A stretch of DNA of 64,000 bases from CAUZIZ01 sp965222655 (GCA_965222655.1 CBDCUP010000003.1:496001-560000), one strand, 5' to 3'. Positions 35,139-44,844 are shown, numbered from the stretch's first letter. The notes: generated by a model from the letters alone, not told the origin. Made by a program: numbers and translations.

Positions 35139-36499
35139 ACTCATCTTTTTTCTTTCGCTGTATCAATCAATCCTGTCAGCTTCAGTTTGACATCAACGAG
35201 AAACTCTACCAGTGCCCCTCCTGCTCGGATCTACTGGATATCGCCTACGACTTTGAGCCGGTCGATGTAGATCAGCTCAAGGCGGCTTTCGCTCGGCGCA
35301 GGATCTCGTCGGATCCACTGGACGTTAGCGGAGTCTGGCGCTATCGGGAATTCCTTCCCTTTAGAGAGGAGGATCTGGGCCATGTCGTGACTCTGGGAGA
35401 GGGCAATGCTCCGATCCTGGAAGTGCCACGTTGTGCAAAGTATATAGGCCTGGACCGGCTTCGGATCAAGCATCTGGGCTGGAACCCCAGTGGGTCTTTC
35501 AAGGATTACGGCATGACCGTTGCCGTCTCCCAGGCCAGGAAGCTCAATTCCCAGGTAGTCGCCTGCGCCTCTACCGGAAACACTTCCGCTTCCATGGCCG
35601 CCTACTGTGCTCGCACCAACCTGCGTGCGGTCGTCTTCATTCCGGAGGGCCAGATCGCCTATGGCAAACTGGCTCAGGCTCTGGATTATGGGGCGCTCAC
35701 CCTGCAGATTCGGGGAAACTTCGACACCGCAATGAGATTGGTTCAAGAGCTGGGTCGGGAGACGGACCTCTACCTGATGAACTCCATCAATCCTTTCCGG
35801 CTCGAGGGACAGAAACTCGCCATCGTCGAGCTGCTGGACCAGCTAGACTGGAAGATTCCCGACCGGATCGTGGTACCCGGCGGCAACCTGGGAAACAGTT
35901 CCTCCTATGGCAAAATCCTGATGGAGCTCAAGGAGTTGGGTTTCATCGATAAGATTCCCCGAATCACGATCATTCAGGCCGAGGGAGCCGATCCCCTCTA
36001 CCGTACGCTGGTGACGAGCTCTGAAGAACTGGTTCCGGTAACCGACGCCTGGACACTGGCGAGTGCTATCAAGATCGGTCAGCCTATTAGCTGGAAGAAG
36101 GCGGTTAGGGCACTGCGATTCTCCGATGGCTGGTGCGACAAGGTCAACGAGCAGGAGATCGCCGACGCCAAGGCGATCCTGGGACGGGACGGGATCGGCT
36201 GCGAGCCTGCCTCGGCCACCACCATCGCGGGATTGAAGACAATGCTGGCTTTGACCCATGAGGCTCAACCCCAGGTGACCATCGACCCGAGCGAAGATGT
36301 CGTTGCGATTCTGACCGGACATCAACTGAAGGATCCGGAATATACGGTCAACTACCATTTGGACAGCCTCTACGAGCACGCAAGCTATGAAAACGTGCTG
36401 GTGGAGAAGACAGGCAAGTTAACCTCTACTCATGCTAACAAGCCGATCGAGATCGACCCTGACAAAGAGCAGATTCTGCGCTTGCTTGAACTGACATAG
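35135..36499 (+). CDS. thrC: Threonine synthase
   Basis: This 454-residue PLP enzyme has an N-terminal zinc ribbon (CINQSCQ and CPSC). The PLP lysine lies in WNPSGSFKDYGMTVAVSQAR, ACASTGNTSASMAAYCA is the phosphate-binding loop, and VVPGGNLGNSSSYGK the glycine-rich region. Fold type II and order match threonine synthase, which converts O-phosphohomoserine to threonine. It is coupled by ATGA to the TlpA gene. The following AAA gene lies in the same frame behind its TAG stop, with a short gap. Confidence 0.9.
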   Translation: MNSSFFFRCINQSCQLQFDINEKLYQCPSCSDLLDIAYDFEPVDVDQLKAAFARRRISSDPLDVSGVWRYREFLPFREEDLGHVVTLGEGNAPILEVPRCAKYIGLDRLRIKHLGWNPSGSFKDYGMTVAVSQARKLNSQVVACASTGNTSASMAAYCARTNLRAVVFIPEGQIAYGKLAQALDYGALTLQIRGNFDTAMRLVQELGRETDLYLMNSINPFRLEGQKLAIVELLDQLDWKIPDRIVVPGGNLGNSSSYGKILMELKELGFIDKIPRITIIQAEGADPLYRTLVTSSEELVPVTDAWTLASAIKIGQPISWKKAVRALRFSDGWCDKVNEQEIADAKAILGRDGIGCEPASATTIAGLKTMLALTHEAQPQVTIDPSEDVVAILTGHQLKDPEYTVNYHLDSLYEHASYENVLVEKTGKLTSTHANKPIEIDPDKEQILRLLELT

Positions 36500-37212
36500 C
36501 ACACAGGTTCCAGGAGTGCCCTCTCGTGCCACTCCGGTTGGACCTCTTCTGAAGGGACGCGAATCATAGCTAGACAGGCAACAGCCCAATCCAAGCCTAC
36601 CAACCTGGGTGAGCTGAAACAGCTTGCAGGAGTTCCCAAGGCCTTCCGTTCCGTCAAGGACGAGATCAGGGCGAATCTGATTGACCGACTCAAGAAACAT
36701 CGTCCGTTGTTCCCGGACATAGTTGGCTATGAAGACTCCGTGATTCCGGCCCTGGTAAACGCGCTGCTAGCCAAGCACAACATCGTTCTATTGGGACTCC
36801 GAGGCCAGGCCAAGAGCCGGATTCTGCGCTCGCTTGTTCACTTTCTTGACGAAGAGTCACCCGTGGTCGCAGACTGTGAGATACGGGACGACCCCTTCTT
36901 CCCGATTTGTTCCCAATGTAGAAAGAGGGTTCGAGCGGAAGGAGACAAACTGCCCATCCGGTTTGTTCCCCGCAGCGAGCGTTTTATCGAGAAGCTGGCC
37001 ACACCCGACGTGACCATAGCCGACATCATTGGGGATCTGGATCCGATCAAGGCAGCCACTCAGGGCACAGCGCTCTCGGCCCAGGAGAACATCCATTTCG
37101 GACTGCTGCCACGCGCTCATCGGGGAATCTTTGCCGTAAACGAGCTCCCAGACCTGGCCCCCAAGATTCAAGTCGGTCTCTTCAACATCATGCAGGAGGG
37201 AGATGTTCAGAT

Positions 37213-38668
37213 CACTAGTGTCCGGTTTGATGTTGTTGATTCCAAAGGACTTAAAGCTCGCTTAATTGTAAGAGTATAGTCACTCTAATCCTATCCCCCT
37301 ACAAACAAAGGCTTTAGCCGTCTTCCGAACAAGTTCCGCTGTCTCCACTTTTGTGCCCCTTTTGGCCCGTTTTTCGCCTCCCAGGCCAACACCTGACCCA
37401 GAGCCAGGTACTCCAGGGCCGTGACCTGTAAGCGCTTGAAAATCTCGTACAGGCGCCCGGGGGGCCGCAGCAGAAACTTCACGTAGGCCACCAGCAGGTA
37501 CACACACAGCGCCACCCAGACCTGGGTCATCACCGCATTGGCCGTGGTCCCCAGAAAGCTCTTGATCTTCAGGTGCTGCTTGACCCATTTGAAGAACAGC
37601 TCGATTTGCCAGCGCGCCTTATAGATCGCGGCCACCTCCGCCGCCGTGAGATGAAACAAGTTGGTCAAAAAGACATAGAACTGTCTCGTCTCCGGGTCCC
37701 GGTAGCCAATCCGGCGCAGGGGAGTGCTCAGGCACTGGGCCGCCTTCCCGGTCAGACGAATGACTTGATCCGAGGTGACCCCCGGCTGGGGGACTACCGA
37801 CCGCCGCTCCAGCACCCGGTAACGCGCGTTGCGCTTCTGCCGGGTCACGAAGTACACCCCCTGGTGGTGGAGCTGGTCAAACCAGTGGTAGTCCACGTAG
37901 GCCCGGTCAAAGCTCAGGATGCTGTCCGGTTCGTAGCGCTGGCCTCGCGCCACCTCGATCTCGTGCTCCCGGCCTGGGGTCATCACGCAAAAGCTGGGGA
38001 TGTGCCCCCCGTGATCCAAGATCAGATGTAACTTGATCGCCCCTTTTCGCTTGCGAAACTTCGCCCAGTCAAAGACTTTCAGGCACAGATCGATCACCGT
38101 CGCATCCAGACTGTACACCCGATGCCGGAAGCCGAAACGCTGCCCGGGAGCCTGACGCCGACAGCGCTGGTACAGGCAGCCAAACAGCTCCCCGAAGATT
38201 TCCTGGGGCCGTTTGCGGTTCGCATCGGCCAGCGTGGAGCGGCTCACCGCTCCCAGCCCCACTTGCTGCAGCTTCTTTCTCCCTGCATCTAAAGTGGTTA
38301 TCAGATCCCTCAAACTATGCTGTCCGGTTAACTGTCCAAAAAAAAGGGCCACGAACTGCCCCCAGCACGACAGCTTCCGCACCCCCTTGTCTCCTTGGTG
38401 GCGCCCCACGATGGCTCGAAATTCATCCCGGGGGACATGACGGAGCAACTGATGCAGGACTGACGTATACTTGGCCATGGGATCTCCTCGGTCTCCTTAT
38501 TTCTTGGTTTCTTGACACAACCAAAGAGTCTAACCAAGGCAGGTCCCCTTCCCAAATCAGGTCCAGCAGCTTCAGGGCCCAAAACAACCCCCTTCTTTCA
38601 CCATCGCCCCAAAGCCCCGTTACATAAGGCTTTCAGCTATACCTCGAAAAATAGACCGGACAGCAGTG
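37213..38668 (-). mobile_element. IS4-family element (1456 bp)
   Basis: The ends CACTAGTGTCCGGT and CACTGCTGTCCGGT (from the right) are inverted, with two mismatches. The target TGTTCAGAT is duplicated at 37204-37212 and 38669-38677 (9 bp). It is oriented against the interrupted AAA gene. Confidence 0.92.
37291..38478 (-). CDS. IS4-family transposase
   Basis: This 395-residue protein starts with the DUF4372-type N-terminus (MAKYTSVLHQLLRHVPRDEF, HQGDKGVRKLSCWGQFVALFFGQL). The DDE core follows: RVYSLDATVIDLC (first Asp), SILSFDRAYVDYHWF (second Asp), and YKARWQIELFFKWVKQH, the Y-x2-R-x3-E-x6-K signature of IS4. No defects are visible. Confidence 0.92.
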   Translation of the reverse strand: MAKYTSVLHQLLRHVPRDEFRAIVGRHQGDKGVRKLSCWGQFVALFFGQLTGQHSLRDLITTLDAGRKKLQQVGLGAVSRSTLADANRKRPQEIFGELFGCLYQRCRRQAPGQRFGFRHRVYSLDATVIDLCLKVFDWAKFRKRKGAIKLHLILDHGGHIPSFCVMTPGREHEIEVARGQRYEPDSILSFDRAYVDYHWFDQLHHQGVYFVTRQKRNARYRVLERRSVVPQPGVTSDQVIRLTGKAAQCLSTPLRRIGYRDPETRQFYVFLTNLFHLTAAEVAAIYKARWQIELFFKWVKQHLKIKSFLGTTANAVMTQVWVALCVYLLVAYVKFLLRPPGRLYEIFKRLQVTALEYLALGQVLAWEAKNGPKGAQKWRQRNLFGRRLKPLFVGG

Positions 38669-39533
38669 TGTTCAGATAAAAGGATTTCCGGTGCGCCTGC
38701 CCATCGACGTGCTATTGGTGTTCTCGGCAAATCCCGAGGACTATACCGCCAGGGGAAGAATCGTCACGCCCCTGAAGGACCGGATTGGATCCGAGATACG
38801 GACCCACTATCCCCTACGGCTGGAAGATGGCATCCGGATCACACAGCAGGAATGCTGGGTCGATCGCGATTCCAGCCAACCCCTGGAGATCCCCGACTTC
38901 ATCCACGAGATCATCGAAGGGATCGCCTTCCTGGGTCGCAAAGATCAAAGGATCGACCGACGCTCGGGTGTCAGTCAGCGCCTGCCCATAACCTGTCTGG
39001 AAGTTGCCGTGAGCAATGCCGAGCGCAGGGCCCTGATCGGGAATGAGTCCAGAGTGGTACCCCGCATATCGGACGTCTATGCCTCGATTCCGGCGATCAC
39101 CGGGAAGCTCGAGTTGGAGTACGAAGGCGAGCTCAAAGGGGCGGACACAATCGCAGGCGAGTTGATTCAGCTCTCCGTGCTCAAAGCCTATGCAAGACGG
39201 TTCTCTGAGTCGGTTTTCGCGAACGTCGTCCAGTGGTTCGACCTGGGAGGAGAACTGAAGGTGAGCGACGAAACTCCTGCCGAAGAGTACTATGCTCGAC
39301 TCAGACAGATCCAAGGGCTGGGAGCGGCGCTCAAGATACTGGGCGTTTCCGCCAAGAAAAACCAACAACTGGCAGTCTCTTCGATGGAGTTCGTGCTAGA
39401 GGGCCTTTGTGCTCAGAGAAGGTTGAGTCGAAACCCGGAGAAGGGATACTTCAAGGAGTCGAAGGAATCGGAGAAGGAATTGTTCGCAGATCTTCCCAAG
39501 GGCTCCGAATCCTTCAATTAGGCCGGTTCTGAG

Positions 39534-40784
39534 ATGGCGAAATTTCGATACACCAAATTCGTTCCCAGTCTCGCGGACGAGGTCGATCTTGAGCAGTTGC
39601 TGGAGCAGCTGAAAGACTTCTTTTTCGACAGCGGCTTCTATTCCCAGTTCTATCCTCAAGGAGACCCTTCGCTGACGGAGCTGCAGCGGGCACTGGCTCT
39701 GATCCTGAGCGAGAACCAGCTCTTGCCTGAGTCGTGGCGTGAGTCACTGAAGAAGTTTGCAGAGGACCCAGCCAGCGAGCTCACGCGAGAGATTCAGGAC
39801 CTTCTTGACCGCATCCTCGAGCGCCTTACCGCGGAGGGATACCTCCGGGTCCAGTCGGAGGAAGGCTCCGGACAAGATCCATCAAGCGATGCAGGCAGCA
39901 TCGGAGATGCGGCTGCGACGGTGAAGTTCGAGCTCACAGACAAGGGAGTTGATTTTCTAGGCTACAAGACCCTGGGCGAACTTCTGAGCACCCTGGGACG
40001 TAGCAGTTTCGGAAGCCATGAGACCGACCAGCTTGCCACAGGCGTGCAGGCGGACGCACCTAGCAAGGCCTACGAGTTTGGCGATACCTTGAATCTGGAC
40101 ATCAGCGAGACCTTACTGAATTCGGTGCGAAGGGCAGGGCTTCAGATTCCGTTCTCGCTCGATTACAGCGACCTTATGGTCTACCAAACTGACTACCAGA
40201 GTTCTTGCGCGACCGTCCTCATGCTCGATTGCAGCCATAGCATGATCCTCTATGGCGAGGATCGATTTACGCCTGCGAAAAACGTGGCCCTGGCCCTGGC
40301 TCACCTCATCCGTGCCCGGTTCCCCGGCGACTCACTTCACATCGTTCTGTTCCACGACTCCGCCCAGGAGATTCCCCTGGTAAAGCTTCCCTCTGTCAAG
40401 ATAGGCCCGTACCATACCAATACCTGCGAAGGCCTGCGCCTCTCGCGCCGAATTCTGCTGAATCAAAAAAAGGAGATGCGACAGATCGTCATGATCACAG
40501 ATGGCAAACCGTCGGCCATTACGTTGAGTGACGGACGCATCTACAAGAACCCATTCGGACTCGACCCACTCATTCTGCGGCAGACATTCGCCGAGGTAGC
40601 CAACTGTCGCAAGTCGGGAATTCTGATCAACACGTTCATGTTGGCGCGCGACTACTCCCTGGTTGAATTCGTCAAACGGGTCTCACAGATCTGCCGTGGT
40701 AAGGCCTACTTTACCTCTACTCTCAACCTGGGCGACTACCTGCTCATGGACTTCATGACCAAGAAGGCCAGGAGCATCCACTAG
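39534..40784 (+). CDS. VWA-domain protein, partner of the AAA ATPase
   Basis: The protein has 416 residues. The N-terminal ~200 are helical (LADEVDLEQLLEQLKDFFFDSGFY), and a von Willebrand A domain occupies ~220-400 with the MIDAS motif VLMLDCSHSMILYGEDRF (DxSxS), the Thr loop GPYHTNTCEGLRL and MITDGKPSAI. Pairs of chelatase-like AAA and VWA proteins form metal-dependent remodelling complexes (for example MoxR/VWA, ChlI/ChlD). It begins 12 bp after the AAA gene and ends 71 bp before the sigma-factor ATG, so the three look like one operon. With the AAA partner disrupted, it may have lost its function. Confidence 0.85.
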   Translation: MAKFRYTKFVPSLADEVDLEQLLEQLKDFFFDSGFYSQFYPQGDPSLTELQRALALILSENQLLPESWRESLKKFAEDPASELTREIQDLLDRILERLTAEGYLRVQSEEGSGQDPSSDAGSIGDAAATVKFELTDKGVDFLGYKTLGELLSTLGRSSFGSHETDQLATGVQADAPSKAYEFGDTLNLDISETLLNSVRRAGLQIPFSLDYSDLMVYQTDYQSSCATVLMLDCSHSMILYGEDRFTPAKNVALALAHLIRARFPGDSLHIVLFHDSAQEIPLVKLPSVKIGPYHTNTCEGLRLSRRILLNQKKEMRQIVMITDGKPSAITLSDGRIYKNPFGLDPLILRQTFAEVANCRKSGILINTFMLARDYSLVEFVKRVSQICRGKAYFTSTLNLGDYLLMDFMTKKARSIH

Positions 40785-40855
40785 CTGCGGGGTGGGTTTT
40801 GACGCGGCCGGGCTCACCGCCCGAGACTCTGTCCAAAGTGGTACCATGGGGGGCC

Positions 40856-41824
40856 ATGTCGGTCGAGCCCGTTGACGAGTCTATCCCCGAGAATGACGAG
40901 CAGGAGCTCACAACCATTCTGGGGGACAAGGCAGAGACACTTCCTCTTGACGATCAGGCCAAGCTTTCCCGGCTAGACCCTTTTCGGCGTTATCTCTTGG
41001 AGATAAGCCAGTTCGAACCGCTTAGCCCCGAGGAAGAACGTCGGCTGGCGCTCCGCTATCGAGAAAAGGAAGATCAGGACGCCGCCTACCGTCTTGTTAC
41101 CTCGAATCTGCGACTCGTCGTCAAGGTCGCGATGATCTACCACAGTGTCTATTTCAACGTCATGGATTTGATCCAAGAGGGAAATATCGGACTGATCGAG
41201 GCGACGAAACGGTTCGATCCCTACAAGGGGGCGCGCCTACCGACGTATGCCTCGTGGTGGATCAAGGCCTACATCATCAAGTTCATCCTAGACAATTTCC
41301 GGATCGTGCGCGTGGGCACCACCAACGAGAGGCGAAAACTTCTTTTTAATCTCAGGAAAGAGAAGGAACGTCTGCGCTTGCAGGGAATCGAACCCACGCC
41401 TGCACGCATCGCCAAGCAGCTGAACGTCAGCGTTGAGAACGTGAAGGATATCGAGCAAAACATGGAGTCGTCCGATCTGAGCCTCAACAGCTACGTCAAT
41501 GAGGATCAGTCCATCCAGTACGTGGACACTCTCAGGGCCACCGAGGAATTGGTCGACGAAAGAATCGCTCGGGGGGAGCTCCAGAAGTTGTTCTCGGACA
41601 AAATCCAGGAATTTGCGCAGACGCTGAGCGAACGGGAGCAGTACATCCTATCTGAACGGCTCATCGCTCAGGAGCCGAAGACCCTTCAGGAAATTGCCAA
41701 TCGCTTCGGAGTGACCCGTGAGGCCATCCGGCTGAACGAGAAGGGTCTGGTCAAGAAGATCAAGAACTATATGCAGGATTCACTCAGCAAGGTAACCGAC
41801 ATCGAATTCAGCCTGCTCGCCTGA
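40856..41824 (+). CDS. Sigma-70-family factor (SigB/SigC/RpoH-like)
   Basis: The protein has 322 residues from the ATG at 40856. Region 1.2 is LDPFRRYLLEISQFEPLSPEEERRLALRY; region 2 is VTSNLRLVVKVAMIYHSVYFNVMDLIQEGNIGLIEATKRFDPYKGARLPTYASWWIKAYI. Region 3 carries PTPARIAKQLNVSVENVKDIE, and region 4 is LSEREQYILSERLIAQEPKTLQEIANRFGVTREAIRLNEKGLVKKI. The order fits an alternative sigma-70 factor of the RpoH-like group used for stress or development in several phyla. There is no region 1.1, so it is not the housekeeping factor. It lies after the AAA-VWA pair. Confidence 0.9.
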   Translation: MSVEPVDESIPENDEQELTTILGDKAETLPLDDQAKLSRLDPFRRYLLEISQFEPLSPEEERRLALRYREKEDQDAAYRLVTSNLRLVVKVAMIYHSVYFNVMDLIQEGNIGLIEATKRFDPYKGARLPTYASWWIKAYIIKFILDNFRIVRVGTTNERRKLLFNLRKEKERLRLQGIEPTPARIAKQLNVSVENVKDIEQNMESSDLSLNSYVNEDQSIQYVDTLRATEELVDERIARGELQKLFSDKIQEFAQTLSEREQYILSERLIAQEPKTLQEIANRFGVTREAIRLNEKGLVKKIKNYMQDSLSKVTDIEFSLLA

Positions 41825-41994
41825 CTCCCTTCCAGCCCTCCTTTGCCTTTGCCTCCATACAGTCACTTGCTTGGAGCGCTGCCGACAACCAGAGCGAGAG
41901 ATGAATACGGGGACAGGGGGGTAACGGAGAGGGAAAGGGAGAAAGCGTAGGCCAAGGCAAAGGCAAGTTATGAGTGGGGCTCGAAATGCTTTCT

Positions 41995-43011
41995 TTACAG
42001 GATAAGCATGCAGTCTCCGTAGCTGTAGAAGCGGTATCGCTCCTCGATCGCCGCCTGGTAACACCTCCTTACAAGATCCTGCCCTGCGAATGCTGCCACC
42101 AACATAAGTAGCGTTGATCCGGGTAGATGGAAGTTCGTAATCAGTCCACCGACAATGCCGAAAGTAAAGCCAGGTCGGATGAAGAGACGAGTCAGACCCT
42201 GGTCCGCAACCACCTCCCCGTGCTTGAGAAAAAGGTGCTCGAGCAGCCGCGTCGTTGTTGTCCCTACGGCAACGATTCGTCCATCAGTGTTGCGATGATG
42301 CCGAATCTTCTCGGCCGCATCTGCAGCCACACGATAGCCCTCGGCGGCCATTTCGTGATTCTGAATCTCTTCTTCAGCCACCGGTTTGAAGGTTCCGTAC
42401 CCAACGTCCAGACGCACCCGGCAGTATGCGATTCTTTCAAGTAGTTCCGGGGTGAAATGGAGTCCCGCCGTGGGGGCAGCCACCGAACCCGCCTCTCGTG
42501 CATACACGGTTTGATACCGATCCCGGTCTTCTGGATGGGCCGCCCGGCGGATGTAAGGGGGCAGAGGCGTGTGTCCGAATCGCTCCAGGGTAGCCCACAC
42601 ATCCTCCTTGCAACAAAGGCGAAGGCGACGCACGGGGGACGAGGCCTCGTCCAGGACCTCGATTACCAAATGATCTGGATCGACAATCCAGCGCGTTCCA
42701 AGCTTCGCTCGCCTACCCGGTTTTAGCAGCCCGATCCAGATATCTTCCTGCTCCTGCTGCAGCAGCAGGATCTCTGTCCGGGTTCCCTGGCCCTCTTTCC
42801 TGGCAAACAGCCGGGCAGGAAAGACTCTCGAATCGTTGATGACCAGAAGGTCGCGTTTCGAGAGGAAATCTGGCAGGTTGCTGAAGCGTGTGTGTTCCCA
42901 GCGACCCTGCCGACGATTCACCACCATGAGACGGGATTGATCCCTCGCTTCCCGGGGAAACTGTGCGATCAGTTCCTGGGGCAGACAAAAGTCAAACTCA
43001 GCTAGTTTCAT
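41995..43011 (-). CDS. queA: S-adenosylmethionine:tRNA ribosyltransferase-isomerase
   Basis: This 338-residue protein, of the usual QueA length, has FDFCLPQELIAQFPREARDQSRLMVV, VINDSRVFPARLF, the central YQTVYAREAGSVAAPTAGLHFT and the C-terminal GGLITNFHLPGSTLLMLVAAF, all family signatures. It transfers the ribosyl part of SAM to preQ1 in tRNA, the epoxyqueuosine step of queuosine synthesis. The start is the ATG at 43011, where the family begins; an upstream in-frame start at 43065 would add an atypical 18 residues. Confidence 0.93.
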   Translation of the reverse strand: MKLAEFDFCLPQELIAQFPREARDQSRLMVVNRRQGRWEHTRFSNLPDFLSKRDLLVINDSRVFPARLFARKEGQGTRTEILLLQQEQEDIWIGLLKPGRRAKLGTRWIVDPDHLVIEVLDEASSPVRRLRLCCKEDVWATLERFGHTPLPPYIRRAAHPEDRDRYQTVYAREAGSVAAPTAGLHFTPELLERIAYCRVRLDVGYGTFKPVAEEEIQNHEMAAEGYRVAADAAEKIRHHRNTDGRIVAVGTTTTRLLEHLFLKHGEVVADQGLTRLFIRPGFTFGIVGGLITNFHLPGSTLLMLVAAFAGQDLVRRCYQAAIEERYRFYSYGDCMLIL

Positions 43012-43104
43012 GACAGGTTCCCATTCTATAAGAATTCGAAGCGCGCCCCCTGGGGTGGGCGCCACACTTTCGAATGCTCAGGCGCTATGCCAGAATAGGG
43101 CTTC

Positions 43105-44307
43105 ATGCGCCTGGGGCTGCACCGACCCATCCTAATCCTGGCCTCAGCCCACTTCCTGATCGACTGTTACTCAAGTATGTTCGGCGCTTTCCTCCCCTTT
43201 CTTCATGAGGAACGGGGTCTTTCGCTAGGACAAGCCGGTATTCTGGGCGGGGCGCTCGCCCTTTTCAGCGCTCTTACCCAACCTCTGTACGGCTACCTGG
43301 CTGACCGCCTGGGTAGCAGGGTCTTCCTGGTGGCAGGACCGGCACTGGCAGCAATCTTCATTTCCTCACTGGGACTGGCCCCAAATTTCTCTATGCTGCT
43401 GCTAATGGTCGTCCTGGGAGGCGCCGGCATCGCCGCCTTCCATCCTCAAGCGGCGGGAATCACGTCACAGCTATCCGAGAGTCGGCGTGGACTTCACATG
43501 TCCGTGTTCATCTCGGTTGGGATGGCCGGTTACGCCCTGGGACCGGTCTACATCACAACCATCATCGTCCTGGCAGGTCTCCACAACAGTTACTGGGCAG
43601 CCCTTCCGGGTGTCGCGATGTCACTCTTTCTTGCTGTTCGCGGGCCTTCCCCTCCGGTGAAGAAAAGGGTGAGGCACAGACGTCTGTTCGCTCGTCTGCG
43701 ACGGAACCGAAAGCCTCTTTTCGTTCTCTATATGCTCGTAGTGATCCGAGCCTCGATCCAGATGTCATTTGTGGCCTTTCTCCCCCTCTATCTCACCACA
43801 AGAGGTTACAGCGCGATCGAGGGCAGCCAGATTCTGACGCTCTTTCTCGCAGCTGGCGGGAGTGCCGGATTTCTGGGCGGCCTTCTCAGCGATAGATTCG
43901 GGGGGAAGGGACTGATTACTGTCTCAATGCTGGGCTGCTGCCCAATGCTGCTGGGCTTTCTTTGGACCGACGGGTGGATCTCGATTCTCCTATGCGTCGC
44001 TGGATCGGCGTTTCTACTCTCGACAGCACCGGTAAACGTCGTGATGGCACAGCAGCTGGTTCCCGAGGGAGTGTCGACGGTTTCGGCCTTCCTGATGGGT
44101 TTTGCCTGGGGAGTGGGCGGACTCTTCATTCCCGGCGTGGGTTTTCTGAGCGAGGGAATGGGACTCCAGATGGCTTTGTCCGGAATCGCCCTCCTGGGAG
44201 TACCCGGCATTCTGTTCGCCATGGCGCTTCCAGCGCGCATCGGGCAAACGGGATTTGCGGCGGGGAGGGCCGGATCATTCGAGGAAGAAACTTCGAGTCC
44301 CGCGTAG
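43105..44307 (+). CDS. MFS transporter (fosmidomycin-resistance-like)
   Basis: The protein has 400 residues with about 12 hydrophobic segments. The first reads LILASAHFLIDCYSSMFGAFLPFL, and the loop 2-3 motif is YGYLADRLGSR. GIAAFHPQAAGITSQLS is typical of the Fsr/fosmidomycin-resistance branch of major-facilitator exporters. The substrate is unknown. The last codons (SFEEETSSPA) are formed by sequence shared with the intergenic repeats (ATTCGAGGAAGAAACTTCG), and its TAG stop touches repeat B copy 3, so the C-terminus may have been rewritten by the repeat. Confidence 0.85.
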   Translation: MRLGLHRPILILASAHFLIDCYSSMFGAFLPFLHEERGLSLGQAGILGGALALFSALTQPLYGYLADRLGSRVFLVAGPALAAIFISSLGLAPNFSMLLLMVVLGGAGIAAFHPQAAGITSQLSESRRGLHMSVFISVGMAGYALGPVYITTIIVLAGLHNSYWAALPGVAMSLFLAVRGPSPPVKKRVRHRRLFARLRRNRKPLFVLYMLVVIRASIQMSFVAFLPLYLTTRGYSAIEGSQILTLFLAAGGSAGFLGGLLSDRFGGKGLITVSMLGCCPMLLGFLWTDGWISILLCVAGSAFLLSTAPVNVVMAQQLVPEGVSTVSAFLMGFAWGVGGLFIPGVGFLSEGMGLQMALSGIALLGVPGILFAMALPARIGQTGFAAGRAGSFEEETSSPA

Positions 44308-44308
44308 C

Positions 44309-44382
44309 GGTGGGCTCCAGGCCGCCGTTCCAACCAAAGGCTCGAAAGAAAGAAGACTTCGGCCAGACGGCCAAAGCCAGCT
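44309..44382. repeat. Palindromic repeat family B, copy 3 (inverted)
   Basis: On the minus strand it reads GGCTTTGGCCGTCTGGCCG to GGCGGCCTGGAGCCCACC, with the internal TTTCGAGCCTTTGG. It begins two bases after the MFS stop codon. It continues into the spacer and the A element at 44462, in the same order as at 19289. Confidence 0.85.
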
Positions 44383-44389
44383 TCGCCAA

Positions 44390-44712
44390 TGAAGTTCTAG
44401 CTCAGTCTCGCCCCCAGGAAGCACTGGCCCCATTCGAGAACGAAACTTCGGTTACGTCTGCCGTGATTGTCGCTACCGCCAATGACAGAGCCGTGACTGC
44501 AAAGGAGCGGTCCCGATCACCGATCGGGACGTGCGGCAATGGGGGGCAATTGGCCATTGTCCGTTGGGTTCGTTGTCTCCGGCATCGGTATGCCGGGACC
44601 GCTCCTTCGCAGTCACGGCTCTGTCATTGGCGACTCTTGCATGATTCCCTCACCCGTGAAGTTTCAGCTTAGTCCTGCCCCCGCTGCGCTGCCCCATTCG
44701 AGAACGAAACTT
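44390..44712. repeat. Direct repeat flanking family A copy 2
   Basis: The segment 44390-44448 (GAAGTTCTAGCTCAGTC ... CCCATTCGAGAACGAAACTT) recurs at 44655-44712 (GAAGTTTCAGCTTAGTC ... CCCATTCGAGAACGAAACTT). The A palindrome lies between them. Further single copies of the ATTCGAGAA-type core lie at 44277, 19430, 60653 (reverse) and 62760 (reverse). Confidence 0.75.
44462..44645. repeat. Palindromic repeat family A, copy 2
   Basis: The arms at 44487-44514 and 44595-44622 contain AGAGCCGTGACTGCAAAGGA and its near-perfect inverse. The loop keeps CCGATCACCGATCGGG and GGCATCGGTATGCC, as in copy 1. The symmetry extends outward over CGCCAATGAC. Confidence 0.88.
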
Positions 44713-44844
44713 TTTCTCCGGCGTAGGACAAGTTCCGTTCGCCGCACTGTTCGTAGAGTAGAGACGTGCGACGTTCAGACGTTTCGACGTGCGACGAATT
44801 CTTGAAGCTCCAGCTCAGGGATGAGAGAGGGGAAAATGAGGGTC

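Larger units (their letters stand above)
36566..39521 (+). pseudogene. Chelatase/MoxR-like AAA ATPase gene split by IS4
   Basis: The first part carries the Walker A motif LGLRGQAKSRILRSL, a Cys pair (PICSQC), and RGIFAVNELPDLAPKIQVGLFNIMQEGDVQI, the Walker B/pore region of magnesium-chelatase-I-like ATPases (with Asn for the usual Asp). The IS lies within EGDVQI. Removing 37213-38668 and one TGTTCAGAT restores EGDVQIKGFPVRLPIDVLLVFSANPEDYTARGRIVTPLKDRIG and gives about 496 residues to 39521. No ATG or GTG precedes the motif region in frame; ATA (36566) or ATC (36563) behind GAAGGGA are the only well-placed starts. The VWA partner follows directly. Confidence 0.88.
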
